From Calliphora vicina (Eukaryota; Arthropoda; Insecta; Diptera; Calliphoridae), in contig NC_088780.1 of the NCBI RefSeq assembly GCF_958450345.1, positions 32,945,667-33,009,666 of the forward strand: a DNA stretch of 64,000 nt, written 5' to 3'. Below are positions 1 through 12,787 of this stretch, one piece after another (position 1 is the first letter of the stretch; the number at the start of each line of letters is the position of its first letter). The position numbers and the translations under genes were made by a program. The notes under the pieces were generated by a model. The model was not told where the DNA came from and did no database searches. It saw only the letters and a program-made list of their open reading frames with translations.

Positions 1-1738
1 CCCAGAACTCAAAATTTTTAGATGATGAATTAAAATTTTAGATCTTACAAGCATTGAAATTCAGAAAAATCCAATATTAGAGGCCACCCTAATACACATG
101 TACGTATATGTATTTTAAAAATAGCAAAGCTGTTGTCCTTTTTTCAATAGTAAAGATAAAAATACCTTTAAAAAAATACAATAAAATCAATTTGTATGTT
201 ATTTGATAAAGTTCTCTGAAAGGTATTTTAATCTTTAAAAAAAAAGACAAAATAAAACTATTTTATAAGGAAGATTTCATACATTTGGTGTCTGAAAGGT
301 ATTTTAATCTTTAAAAAAAAAAAACAAAATAAAACTATTTTATAAGGAAGATTTCATACATTTGTTGGCATAAAATGTTTGCACATAAATATTGTGACAT
401 GTGCCGACCTTTTCAAAAGGTCATTCTATATTCTCATAGCAATGACTAAGATGATAATTGTAAAATTTATATCGTTTTGTTTGTAGGTTTACTTTGGCAT
501 TAACATGACTAAGTAAAATCAGGTGAATTGCACTCTTAGGCTCCCACACTACAACCCGACTATTTAGATTTATAGAAGTCGTAAATAAAATACTTTTATA
601 ATCCTCAAATCATATTTAAGATTTAAATTTATATTATAAAATATTTGAAAAGATCAAAAGTTAGTTATTCCATTTAAAATTCATTTTACATTACTTTTGT
701 GTGGGATTAAAAACTCATTGATATGACATATTTGTAATCGGTTTAGAGAGAAATACAAATTATTTTAAATCTTTCATATAAAACTTCCTATTTATTTCAC
801 AGAATGTATTTTTGAACAAAAATCTCAATGAAATCCAAAATAAAAACTCTGATCAAATTAAAAAGGCATGACATAAAAATACATACCAGTAGAATATAAA
901 CACATTGACATAAAAAAATGAACAAAAGATATTCTTTTCATTCTTTTGTTCGTTTTTTATTTATTTTTTCATAAAGCCCCAGTAGGCTGGAACATTGGGG
1001 GTGCATCATCATGGCCATTAACAGATGGCAATAAATGAAAAAAATTGCATCAATTTTATGGCAACATCTATACAAAACGAAATGAAAAGAACCTTAAAGA
1101 AACTTTATTTTATTATTACCTTCTACCAATAAAAAAATGTTAACAATGTTTCTGCATTAAATAACATGAAAATGATTTCGGTATCCCAAAAACAAACACA
1201 TGCTGAAAGAAAGATGAGGTACTAACACTGAGAGATTATTAAGGTTTATCGTGTATTTTTTTATTATTGACACTACAGATACATATTTAAGCACAGACTG
1301 ACTATAAATTTCCTATATCTAAAGATCGAAAATATATATAGAATTAAATATGGATAGAATAGTTACTGAGAGTAAAAAATTTAACTCAATCAATACTGTT
1401 TGTTGTTGAAAACTATATGATTAGTGATAATAATAAACTTTCTATATAAACATTTTCATTGCTTGGCCACTCACTGTATATTTTCTATCGCAATGTTTTC
1501 TTAATGGTAATAAGTTGTTAAACAAAATAACCGTCTTTATAAATCGTAAAAAAGTTAAAATGTTTATGGCCAACACAAAAATTTACAAAAAGGAAAAAAT
1601 GAAATAAATATAAACAGCCGAACATATTTTTTAAAAATTCACCCATTCTACTGAAAAATACTCAAACTGAAAAATACTCAAACAATATAAACAAATTCAA
1701 CAAACTTCGGATGTGTTTAGATTTAAAAGTTTATTTAT
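1..1738. other. AT-rich gene-free stretch
   Basis: No reading frame, RNA gene or recognisable transposon end was seen. Apart from the 76-bp tandem duplication listed separately, this is simple AT-rich intergenic sequence leading into the satellite array. Confidence 0.6.
215..366. repeat. 76-bp tandem duplication (2 copies)
   Basis: Two adjacent copies begin with tctgaaaggtattttaatct at 215 and 291. They differ mainly in the length and interruption of the poly-A tract and in the last few bases. The high identity points to a recent local duplication. Confidence 0.9.
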
Positions 1739-4700
1739 GTCTAGTCATAGTCTAGTCATAGTCTAGTCATAGTCTAGTCATAGTCTAGTCATAGTCTAGT
1801 CATAGTCTAGTCATAGTCTAGTCATAGTCTAGTCATAGTCTAGTCATAGTCTAGTCATAGTCTAGTCATAGTCTAGTCATAGTCTAGTCATAGTCTAGTC
1901 ATAGTCTAGTCATAGTCTAGTCATAGTCTAGTCATAGTCTAGTCATAGTCTAGTCATAGTCTAGTCATAGTCTAGTCATAGTCTAGTCATAGTCTAGTCA
2001 TAGTCTAGTCATAGTCTAGTCATAGTCTAGTCATAGTCTAGTCATAGTCTAGTCATAGTCTAGTCATAGTCTAGTCATAGTCTAGTCATAGTCTAGTCAT
2101 AGTCTAGTCATAGTCTAGTCATAGTCTAGTCATAGTCTAGTCATAGTCTAGTCATAGTCTAGTCATAGTCTAGTCATAGTCTAGTCATAGTCTAGTCATA
2201 GTCTAGTCATAGTCTAGTCATAGTCTAGTCATAGTCTAGTCATAGTCTAGTCATAGTCTAGTCATAGTCTAGTCATAGTCTAGTCATAGTCTAGTCATAG
2301 TCTAGTCATAGTCTAGTCATAGTCTAGTCATAGTCTAGTCATAGTCTAGTCATAGTCTAGTCATAGTCTAGTCATAGTCTAGTCATAGTCTAGTCATAGT
2401 CTAGTCATAGTCTAGTCATAGTCTAGTCATAGTCTAGTCATAGTCTAGTCATAGTCTAGTCATAGTCTAGTCATAGTCTAGTCATAGTCTAGTCATAGTC
2501 TAGTCATAGTCTAGTCATAGTCTAGTCATAGTCTAGTCATAGTCTAGTCATAGTCTAGTCATAGTCTAGTCATAGTCTAGTCATAGTCTAGTCATAGTCT
2601 AGTCATAGTCTAGTCATAGTCTAGTCATAGTCTAGTCATAGTCTAGTCATAGTCTAGTCATAGTCTAGTCATAGTCTAGTCATAGTCTAGTCATAGTCTA
2701 GTCATAGTCTAGTCATAGTCTAGTCATAGTCTAGTCATAGTCTAGTCATAGTCTAGTCATAGTCTAGTCATAGTCTAGTCATAGTCTAGTCATAGTCTAG
2801 TCATAGTCTAGTCATAGTCTAGTCATAGTCTAGTCATAGTCTAGTCATAGTCTAGTCATAGTCTAGTCATAGTCTAGTCATAGTCTAGTCATAGTCTAGT
2901 CATAGTCTAGTCATAGTCTAGTCATAGTCTAGTCATAGTCTAGTCATAGTCTAGTCATAGTCTAGTCATAGTCTAGTCATAGTCTAGTCATAGTCTAGTC
3001 ATAGTCTAGTCATAGTCTAGTCATAGTCTAGTCATAGTCTAGTCATAGTCTAGTCATAGTCTAGTCATAGTCTAGTCATAGTCTAGTCATAGTCTAGTCA
3101 TAGTCTAGTCATAGTCTAGTCATAGTCTAGTCATAGTCTAGTCATAGTCTAGTCATAGTCTAGTCATAGTCTAGTCATAGTCTAGTCATAGTCTAGTCAT
3201 AGTCTAGTCATAGTCTAGTCATAGTCTAGTCATAGTCTAGTCATAGTCTAGTCATAGTCTAGTCATAGTCTAGTCATAGTCTAGTCATAGTCTAGTCATA
3301 GTCTAGTCATAGTCTAGTCATAGTCTAGTCATAGTCTAGTCATAGTCTAGTCATAGTCTAGTCATAGTCTAGTCATAGTCTAGTCATAGTCTAGTCATAG
3401 TCTAGTCATAGTCTAGTCATAGTCTAGTCATAGTCTAGTCATAGTCTAGTCATAGTCTAGTCATAGTCTAGTCATAGTCTAGTCATAGTCTAGTCATAGT
3501 CTAGTCATAGTCTAGTCATAGTCTAGTCATAGTCTAGTCATAGTCTAGTCATAGTCTAGTCATAGTCTAGTCATAGTCTAGTCATAGTCTAGTCATAGTC
3601 TAGTCATAGTCTAGTCATAGTCTAGTCATAGTCTAGTCATAGTCTATCATAGTCTAGTCATAGTCTAGTCATAGTCTAGTCATAGTCTAGTCATAGTCTA
3701 GTCATAGTCTAGTCATAGTCTAGTCATAGTCTAGTCATAGTCTAGTCATAGTCTAGTCATAGTCTAGTCATAGTCTAGTCATAGTCTAGTCATAGTCTAG
3801 TCATAGTCTAGTCATAGTCTAGTCATAGTCTAGTCATAGTCTAGTCATAGTCTAGTCATAGTCTAGTCATAGTCTAGTCATAGTCTAGTCATAGTCTAGT
3901 CATAGTCTAGTCATAGTCTAGTCATAGTCTAGTCATAGTCTAGTCATAGTCTAGTCATAGTCTAGTCATAGTCTAGTCATAGTCTAGTCATAGTCTAGTC
4001 ATAGTCTAGTCATAGTCTAGTCATAGTCTAGTCATAGTCTAGTCATAGTCTAGTCATAGTCTAGTCATAGTCTAGTCATAGTCTAGTCATAGTCTAGTCA
4101 TAGTCTAGTCATAGTCTAGTCATAGTCTAGTCATAGTCTAGTCATAGTCTAGTCATAGTCTAGTCATAGTCTAGTCATAGTCTAGTCATAGTCTAGTCAT
4201 AGTCTAGTCATAGTCTAGTCATAGTCTAGTCATAGTCTAGTCATAGTCTAGTCATAGTCTAGTCATAGTCTAGTCATAGTCTAGTCATAGTCTAGTCATA
4301 GTCTAGTCATAGTCTAGTCATAGTCTAGTCATAGTCTAGTCATAGTCTAGTCATAGTCTAGTCATAGTCTAGTCATAGTCTAGTCATAGTCTAGTCATAG
4401 TCTAGTCATAGTCTAGTCATAGTCTAGTCATAGTCTAGTCATAGTCTAGTCATAGTCTAGTCATAGTCTAGTCATAGTCTAGTCATAGTCTAGTCATAGT
4501 CTAGTCATAGTCTAGTCATAGTCTAGTCATAGTCTAGTCATAGTCTAGTCATAGTCTAGTCATAGTCTAGTCATAGTCTAGTCATAGTCTAGTCATAGTC
4601 TAGTCATAGTCTAGTCATAGTCTAGTCATAGTCTAGTCATAGTCTAGTCATAGTCTAGTCATAGTCTAGTCATAGTCTAGTCATAGTCTAGTCATAGTCT

Positions 4701-5309
4701 AGTCATAGTCTAGTCATAGTCTAGTCATAGTCTAGTCATAGTCTAGTCATAGTCTAGTCATAGTCTAGTCATAGTCTAGTCATAGTCATAGTCATAGTCA
4801 TAGTCTAGTCATAGTCTAGTCATAGTCTAGTCATAGTCTAGTCATAGTCTAGTCATAGTCTAGTCATAGTCTAGTCATAGTCTAGTCATAGTCTAGTCAT
4901 AGTCTAGTCATAGTCTAGTCATAGTCTAGTCATAGTCTAGTCATAGTCTAGTCATAGTCATAGTCTAGTCATAGTCTAGTCATAGTCTAGTCATAGTCTA
5001 GTCATAGTCTAGTCATAGTCTAGTCATAGTCTAGTCATAGTCTAGTCATAGTCTAGTCATAGTCTAGTCATAGTCTAGTCATAGTCTAGTCATAGTCTAG
5101 TCATAGTCTAGTCATAGTCTAGTCATAGTCTAGTCATAGTCTAGTCATAGTCTAGTCATAGTCTAGTCATAGTCTAGTCATAGTCTAGTCATAGTCTAGT
5201 CATAGTCTAGTCATAGTCTAGTCATAGTCTAGTCATAGTCTAGTCATAGTCTAGTCATAGTCTAGTCATAGTCTAGTCATAGTCTAGTCATAGTCTAGTC
5301 ATAGTCTAG
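1739..5309. repeat. 11-bp satellite array, about 325 copies
   Basis: The unit TAGTCATAGTC repeats head to tail for 3,571 bp with almost no variation. I see only three irregularities: a missing G near 3645, a run of 6-bp ATAGTC units near 4779-4800, and one short unit near 4958. The 11-mer reads as TAGTC plus ATAGTC, and the irregular spots are units with the wrong 5/6 alternation. Since 11 is not a multiple of 3, TAG falls in every forward frame, so the array is non-coding. The near-perfect homogeneity suggests recent amplification; assembly may misestimate the length. Confidence 0.97.
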
Positions 5310-8254
5310 CCAGTAGCTTAATTCATTGCTATTAATTTTTACTTAAATATTTTAAATCCATCCAACCATCAATTGTTATTATTTTCTCTTTTTCTTGTCA
5401 TGTTTTATTTATTAAAAAGGGGTTAAAAAATGCAGTGTCACACTTCATACTTGAACTTTGTCCCCAGCAACTACGAGCAGGAGTTTCAAATATGTTCATG
5501 AACAATTGATTTAAGTTGTGTGACAATGAATAATTTTATTTCCTGTTTTCAGTATCCCTTTTAATTTTATTTCCTGTTAAAGACATGCAAGTGTTAATTT
5601 CATTTGTTTTTTTTTCTGTCTGCATATTTTACAGTTCAATATTGTTTGTGGTTGTTCTTTGGTGTAAAATTATGTTGTTTATGAAAAAATATGTTTGTTT
5701 TTCTGTTTTCTATGTATTTATTAATGTCCCGACGAGTGGAAAATTTATTGATAATATTTATTTAGGTTGAAAATGTAAAGTAAGAAATAACATGTTTATA
5801 AAATAAAATTGTAAATTATTTCTGTAGTTTTTTTCAGCTTTTCTTTGTTATTGATGGATTCATTGAAGTGTTAAAATAAATGTTCAGACATTACAGAGAT
5901 GGAAGTTACAGTATATATTGCAGTTTTTATTAGTAAATATTTCTTGATATTTAAAAAAAAAATCATATTCTAGCCCTGGTACATATCAGACGTATGTATG
6001 ATTATTCAACAATTTGGTTCAATAATAAATATATTCATATATCATACGTTAAAATTTTATATATGAAAGCCTCGTTAGCCAAATAGATTAACTCCTTAAT
6101 AATTAAAGTAAAGCAAAGTGATAAAATGAAAAATATTGTTAAACTGATTTTTTTTTTCATTTAATGTAAAATTTCTTTTGGGAATAAGCTGCTAGAGTCT
6201 ATTGATGTTGAGGCTTTATTAAGTCAATAATCAAAAAGTTAGAGAAATGTAATCGTAAGTATAATTATAGAGTTAGAAGTAAAGTCAGTGCTGTCAAGTG
6301 CTTCTGCAATAAAATAAAAATTAAATAGATATAATCTATTTGGTAAATGAGGAGTATAAATTTGTTATTATGAATTGATACATATTTTGTTCCATTATTC
6401 TGCAATGCACAGTGGAAAGAATCAAAATATTTTGTAAATAAATCTGCCATTTCTAAGGAGTACCAGAGGAGTATGCGATTTTAAATATTGACAAGTTATT
6501 TTGATTTTTGCTTCGTCTAAACATTTTAATATATTAGGCCTATAAAAACCTACTTTCGCTATTTATCTGTAATAGTTAGCGAGTAATTTTAATTTTCAAA
6601 TTTCATAATATTGTCCATACTTTGTTAATTTTTTTTAATATTAACCAACAAATGTTCGATTTCTGATAAATCTTTTTTAATTTTAACCAACCACAATCGT
6701 ATAAAAGTACACTGTACATGAAATGGAAAATTTATTGAATCTATTTATTTGAGATAAACATGTAAAAAGGTTGATTTTACATTTGTTTCTAGATTAAAAA
6801 GAAACCCAATCAAGTGTAAACAATTTTGCAGACACTCTGAGGCGTATGAGTATTAAAGTATTTTTGTTTTAAAAAATATAAATCATACGCATCGTTGTAA
6901 GATTAAAGATTTAGGTTTATGACTAATTTAAATTCACATAAATATAACATTTCTTTAAAAAACTTTATCATAAAATGAAAATAAAGAATCGAAAGTGTTA
7001 AACCAGTTAATGATAATTTAAGCAAATATTTTCAGGTTTAACTTGATGAAACACTCAGCCAAAATAGTGCAGGTTGTAATAAAAACTAATTAATCATATT
7101 TTTTTCAATATCACTTTCATTAGCAGGTGTTTGTTTTTACACAACAAATTCGTTAAAAAACAAAAACTAAAACTTAATGAAACCGTTTAATTAAATAATG
7201 TCTACAGCAAAATCCGGTTAATTCTTTGAAAATATTTCTTTGAAGATTGAAAATAGAAAACACACAAACAAAACAATCAAGTTCTAAAGTTTAATAGACT
7301 GTATGCAGCAGGTAAACTATATAACAAAAAAGGTCTAGCCAAATCTCATTGACATTGAAGGATTCATACTTGACCTTTACTTACTCAATTGTAAGTAATG
7401 TCAATTATATACACACGCTTAGTTACAGTAATAGAACCCACCTTTCCTAGCAAATAACAATTAAATCCATTAAATAAAATTATAAAATTAAGGTTGTCAA
7501 AGTGTTTTACATTTTTCTGGCTAAAAGCAAAATAAAAGTAAATTTTTTCATTACAATTCTTAAGCATAATGGATTTGTTTTTTATGGTAAATCCCTTTTC
7601 AGCTTAACTACTAACCCTAAACTTTTCTCCGTAAATTTCTTATTATGTTTCTAAACAAATCTTTTTTTTGCAGCCTTCAACCTGCAGGCTTTAAATTGAA
7701 ATTTCTTCATCTTCAACGAATGTAAAAGAGGTGCGTAATAAAAGTAAATAACTAACACTTGCTGCCACTGAGTTGACTGGAGGCAAATATTTTCTTACAT
7801 TTAGCCAAAATGAAGAAGCCTGTCACCCACCAGTCACCAGGAAAATTTAATACTTAATGGTTGAACCTAAATATTAATATTTAGAGAAGATTTTGTTTTT
7901 GAAAGACACCAAATATCTTATGGTTTATTTAATTGAAATTGTAATTGCTTGTTTTGTTATGAATGGTTTAGTTTTATTTAGAGTAATAAGTTTTCTGGTG
8001 GATACAAATTATTATTTTGTTCATTTCTGAAAAATACACAGTGCTACAAGCTAACACTTTTTTTAAATAACGATTTAGTATGTGTTGACAGGCCGAACTT
8101 CTGGATATTGATTCAAAATTCCATGATTAAAAATTTACATTATTGTTTGAATACCTCTCGAGGGCATTTTTTCCATAGTGGCATGATGCCAAAGGCACTC
8201 ATTGCTGTTTTAAGAAAGGTAAAAGCCGTTTTTTGTAGACAGTCCGTAACATAT
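5310..8254. other. Gene-free AT-rich stretch
   Basis: No coding region is supported. The short open frames here are low-complexity and lack splice or codon support. The only feature I recognise is a Transib-like end near 6408. Confidence 0.55.
6408..6480. mobile_element. Transib-like terminal fragment
   Basis: CACAGTGG at 6408 is followed by a diverged copy of the end of the 9077-11328 element, including aaataaatctgccatttcta and a gagtatgcgattttaa segment. No second end is visible, so this is a solitary relic. Confidence 0.55.
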
Positions 8255-8710
8255 TGTTACGAATTTGCACTAGCAATTTGAATTTAACGGTCGGCAGCAA
8301 CTGCCAGCAACATTGATCGTGTTTATAAACATTTCCATCTGTAGAAGCTTCTACTTATCAACAATGTTGATAGCATGCGGTTGTTAGCATTGTTTGAATG
8401 TATGGCAACACGAAGTTAAACATTAACTTCGAAAGCTCTAGAATTCTAATATAGTAGTTGTCCGTTAATATCATTGTATAAGGTTCACGAAAGATGGCGT
8501 TACAATTTTTAGGGCCATTATTACAACTTGCCGTTATAGTTAAAGTTACCTTTAAGGGAACCTTTTTCTATTGCTTAAAGTTACCTTTAACTATAACGGC
8601 GAGTTGTAATAATGGCCCTTAAACTAATAAACGGCTTTTATTAGCAATCAAAAGTATCCGGTTTATTTAAAGGAAATAAACCAACTTTTTAAAAAGGTTA
8701 AAACGTAACA
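8255..8710 (+). mobile_element. Solo LTR (TG...CA) with ATAT target duplication
   Basis: The sequence starts TGTTACGAA and ends AACGTAACA, flanked on both sides by ATAT (8251-8254 and 8711-8714). Its 3' part matches the reverse complement of the 13183-13788 LTR, including the ggtttatttaaaggaaataa block. A 107-bp MITE (8512-8618) is nested inside. There is no internal retrotransposon region, so this is a solo LTR left by recombination. TG/CA ends with a 4-bp duplication at ATAT fit the gypsy superfamily. Confidence 0.8.
8512..8618. mobile_element. Palindromic MITE with TTA duplication (PIF/Harbinger-like)
   Basis: The arms GGGCCATTATTACAAC and GTTGTAATAATGGCCC enclose a near-perfect palindrome of about 107 bp. 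TTA flanks both ends (8509-8511, 8619-8621). A 3-bp TTA duplication and GGGCC ends are typical of PIF/Harbinger. It interrupts the solo LTR, so it is younger than the LTR. A 3'-end fragment of the family lies near 50287. Confidence 0.8.
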
Positions 8711-9076
8711 ATATATTTCTGTGTTTATCGTGCCAGATGTCTAGGAATTCCCGGGATTTCCCGTAAAATTATTGTCGGAAATTTTTTCCCGGGAAAAACG
8801 GGAAATTTAAAATTAATTTAAAAAAAACTTTAATAGATTTAAATATAACATCTTTGTTTGATGAAGGTCTTGTTACAAATTTTAAAACGAATTTTAAATA
8901 CTTCTTCACGAAAAACTAAATCGAAATTTAGATAGGTTTTTATTTTAGGTGTAACTCAGTGTTACGTCGATTGTCAACAATATTTTCTTTTTATTTCATG
9001 GTCAAATTACATTTATGTTGTCTGCCAAAAAATTGTCATAAAATATTAATGCTATTAAAGATGTCCTCAGTCAGTA

Positions 9077-11328
9077 CACAGTGGGGCAGAATCGAAAATT
9101 TTTGGAAATAAATCTGGCATTTCTAAACGGCTGGTCCGATTGACGTGACCGTAGCCAAGGAGTATTCGAGTTTAAGTTATTAAAATGGATCCCACAAATG
9201 CTCCAGGAATTGCCGGATTCCCTATGATCTTTTGACAAGTTTTTTTACACCTTGTTATTTAAAATCACAAACTTAAAAAACGTTGAAAATTTCATTTAGT
9301 TTCGTTAATAAATAAAGATTTTATTACATATTACATATTCATTGAGTTTCTAAAACTAAAATTTATATCAAAATTTTAATAGGATTGCAAATATTAGAAA
9401 CAATTTGATCCATATTTTTTCCGAGCTATGTTTTTTTGTTTAGATAAGTTAATTTTTGGTCTTACAATTTCAAGTCAATAGGTCTGTTCATTTACTTTCC
9501 CAGTAAAAACTTGCAACGAGAGAATAAAATCAAAATTTACAAAATTACTCTCTTAAATTCTCAAAAATAGTAAAAAGTAAATGAACACTTTTCCACACAG
9601 AAAAAAGTTTCAACATAAATATTATGATTCGAATTCATTGATTTCAATTCATAACATTTATAAATAATTTCTTAAATAGAATGATTTTTTTAATATTTTA
9701 TGTTTTGAAATAAAATCTAGAAGGCTTGAAAAATATAATTTCAATTACATTTTTATTTTTATGTTGTTCAAAAATGTTTGAAATTTTTCATGGAAAATTT
9801 TTAGTTTTTTGTATGATTTTCAGCTACAAAATGATATAAAAAGCGCGAAAATGATTAAATTGATTTAAGAGGATGAAATGCTTTTATATTTATGAACGTT
9901 TTATTATGTTTAATGATAATTTTTAAGTTTCAGATATTCTCCTTTTTATCTTAAAATATTGGCCAATATATGGCTATTATGCAAATATTCTTGCACTAAT
10001 TCATTATATAATACAATTATAATGCAATTTATTAAAAAAATTAAGTAAAAAAAGCAAAAATTTCCGTCATGTAAAATTTTATAATATTTATGAACATGTT
10101 CTTATTTTGAATGAAATAAGTTTGGGAAAAAAAAGTCAAGTTCGATTAATAATATTTATTACAAAATTCATTCCAATTATGAATTTCTTTTTTCAGTGCA
10201 GTAACAATTGTTTTATACACACAATTTTCTTATTTTATTCCTTTTAAAATGAATATATACTCAAATTTTATTCAATTTTATTGAAAATTCTTTTTTTACA
10301 TTTTTTCACCACAAAAATAAAATTGTAAATAAATAAACAATAACACAAAACCTATGAATTATAAGATACAAACTATTACGAGTTCAAAATAGAACTTGTA
10401 ATAGTTTGCAACGAGAGAACACTCTCTAAAATTTGATTTTTTCTCTACTTGCAAGTTTTTGGAGTTAATGAACGCTTTTCCAGTAACAATTGTTATTAAC
10501 TACTTAGTAACAACTTTTAGTTATTGAACATAGCTAATATCTCAATTAGATTCAAAAATATGCCACGTTAAAACTCCGTCCTTCAAAAATATTGCACTTT
10601 TTCATCCTAAAATTTTTTTATAAATTTTCTTAATATTTTATTCAACACAAGTCATTGGTTCCGACTCAGTCACATTAAGAAAATTTATACACATTTTTTT
10701 AGTACGAAAATGTGCAATATTTCTGAAGGACGGAGTTTTAAAGTGGCATATTTTTGAATCTAATTGTGATATTGACTTGAAATTTTTTTTTGTAACACCA
10801 AAAATTAACTTATCTAAACAAAAAAATATAGCTCGGAAAAAATGTGGATCAAATTGTTCCTAATATTTGCAATCCTATTAAAATTTTGATATAAATTTTA
10901 GTTTTTTTAAGAGATATTGACCTCAAATCTTTTTTATATAATTTGTAATTTAGTTGTCTAACTAACAAAAAAAATTCGAGTCCATTGGGTCCAAAATTAC
11001 GCCCTATATTTTTAAAATAGCGGGCAAAGGTATGGCCAAATTTTAAAATTTCAATTTTAAAATGCCTATAACTCGAATATTATAAGAGAAAAATAGCACA
11101 TGGAAGCATGTTTTTTTAAGACCTCGGATGGGAAACACAAAAATGGCATGTCGAAGGTACCCTACTTTGCGGCCCCATAGCGCCGCCCCAGGGTTATTTG
11201 TAGGGCCCATTTTAATAACTTAAACTCGAATACTCCTTGGCTACGCCCAATTCATTTTATCCCGATCGGACCAGTCGTTTAGAAATGCCAGATTTATTTC
11301 CAAAAAATTTCGATTCTGCCCCACTGTG
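9077..11328. mobile_element. Transib-like foldback element, 2.25 kb
   Basis: Both ends begin CACAGTGGGGCAGAATCG, and the element is flanked by a 5-bp direct repeat CAGTA (9072-9076, 11329-11333). Inverted similarity covers about the outer 110 bp and resumes at 9340-9480 against 10765-10930 and at 10536-10610 against 10700-10770, so the original element was a long foldback. Known Transib termini begin CACWRTG, like the RAG recombination heptamer CACAGTG, and give 5-bp duplications. No transposase is present, so it is non-autonomous. Confidence 0.8.
9481..10535. mobile_element. 1.05 kb insertion splitting the foldback arm
   Basis: The left foldback arm breaks after caagtcaata and resumes at tctcaattagattc, exactly where the right arm (10700-10780) is continuous. 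AATA occurs on both sides of the insert (9477-9480, 10536-10539), suggesting a 4-bp duplication. The insert holds its own inverted segments around tgttcatttacttt and acttgcaa near 9486 and 10475. No coding sequence or known family was recognised. Confidence 0.6.
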
Positions 11329-11567
11329 CAGTATTAGACATTACAAAAATTTTTAGAGGTCACGAAATATTGATTAGAAAAGAGGAAAACTTTAATAAAG
11401 AAGTATATTTTCCAAAATAAATGAATTATATGGCAGTTACATCAAAACAAAAACGAATTGGTTTTTGAAAACCAATTCGTTTACACATAAACTTTTTGGT
11501 TTTTCTTGATATTTAATTACCAATGCATTCACAGATTTCTATTAGGTTTAATCAGATTTTCACTTTT

Positions 11568-12080
11568 TATACCATTCACCTTCGTGAGAAGTGTATATAA
11601 GTTTGTCATACAGTTTGTAATTTCCACAATATAATTTTCCAACCCTATAAAGTATATATATTCTGGAAATCAACTTTCCGAAGCCCCCAAATAACTCAAA
11701 CATCCATATCTCCAGAATTCTTCCGGCTCGGTTGCGATTTAAAATCGAGAAAATCGGTCGGCAAATGGCTGAGATATAAGAAAAAACCCGAACAACCTTG
11801 ATTTTTGACCTATATCTGGATTACTAAGTCATTAATATAGACAATATGGATATCTAATGATTGATATTTCAAAGACCTTTGCAACGACGTATATAAGGCA
11901 ATAAACATAAAAAAAAATTATTTAAAAAAATAAAAAATTAAATTTAAAAAAACAATTCGAAAATTGTTTTTTTTTCAAAAATATTAAAAAAAACAACTTT
12001 GAAAAAAAATAAATTTTGTTTACCTAAAAATATTTTTAAATTTTTATTTTAAAGTATAATTTGGTGAAGGGTATATAATA
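11568..12080 (+). repeat. Dispersed repeat family II, copy 1
   Basis: It runs from accattcaccttcgtgagaa to ggtgaagggtatataa. Marks include gtttgtaatttccacaatat, cttttgcaacgacgtatata-type segments and A/T-rich low-complexity DNA. At least four other copies occur here (24310, 35575, 44705, 55935). This copy lacks the central GTCC/GTCT tract. Confidence 0.75.
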
Positions 12081-12099
12081 GGGTGATCGATTCTTCGAC

Positions 12100-12210
12100 A
12101 TTTTTTAGAAACCGGTTTTCGGTTTCTTCGAAAAATTGCAATATAATATAAACCGGTTTAGGTTTCGGCTTTTTAATAATAACCAGTTAATCGGTTTTTT
12201 GGCAAAATAT
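12100..12210. repeat. AACCGGTT-rich repeat
   Basis: Two perfect AACCGGTT octamers (12110, 12151) lie in a degenerate run of aaccggttt and ttcggttt motifs. The same pattern recurs at 49990-50500, so it is a dispersed repeat of unknown origin. Confidence 0.5.
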
Positions 12211-12787
12211 TAAAACGCCTAGAAATAAGAAGAAAATAAGTTTTATTTTATATTGAAGATCTCATACTTATGATAAAGAATATACATGTATTCTAATTAC
12301 AAAAAATAAGCCTTTTTAAAACGCTTAAATAGTTTTTAATTCTAATTTTAATTACTTCTTTTAACGTTCACAAGGTCTTCGGGTCAAATTCGACCCATTT
12401 TGATATTAAAATTTAATTTTTTGTAAAAGTGAGTGGTTAATATTTTTGATATTTTATGAATTTTATTTAATTTCAAATATCAACAACTACGTTTTAGAAA
12501 CAAAAATCTGCCAAAAAAAAATCTCTATAAAATTTTTTGCACTTAAGGTCATTGGGTAAAATTTGACCTGAAGCTAAAATCTTAAATTTTGGTTACGCAC
12601 AATTAAGTTAAATGTTTTCAGAGCTTTGGTAGCACTAACATATGTATATCCGTCTCTTTTCATAATACTTGCTGAACATTATATTTATATGAAAACTGGG
12701 ATTCCCCTTCTAAATACTAAAGCTATTGTTTTTTTAACATATTCGGGTCAAATTTAATATTGGACAATATAAAATATTGAAAATAAT

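Noticed and set aside
1739..5309. CRISPR array or telomeric repeat
   Set aside because: The units are contiguous 11-mers with no spacers, and flies lack CRISPR. The unit is unlike the known TTAGG insect telomere repeat and the array is internal.
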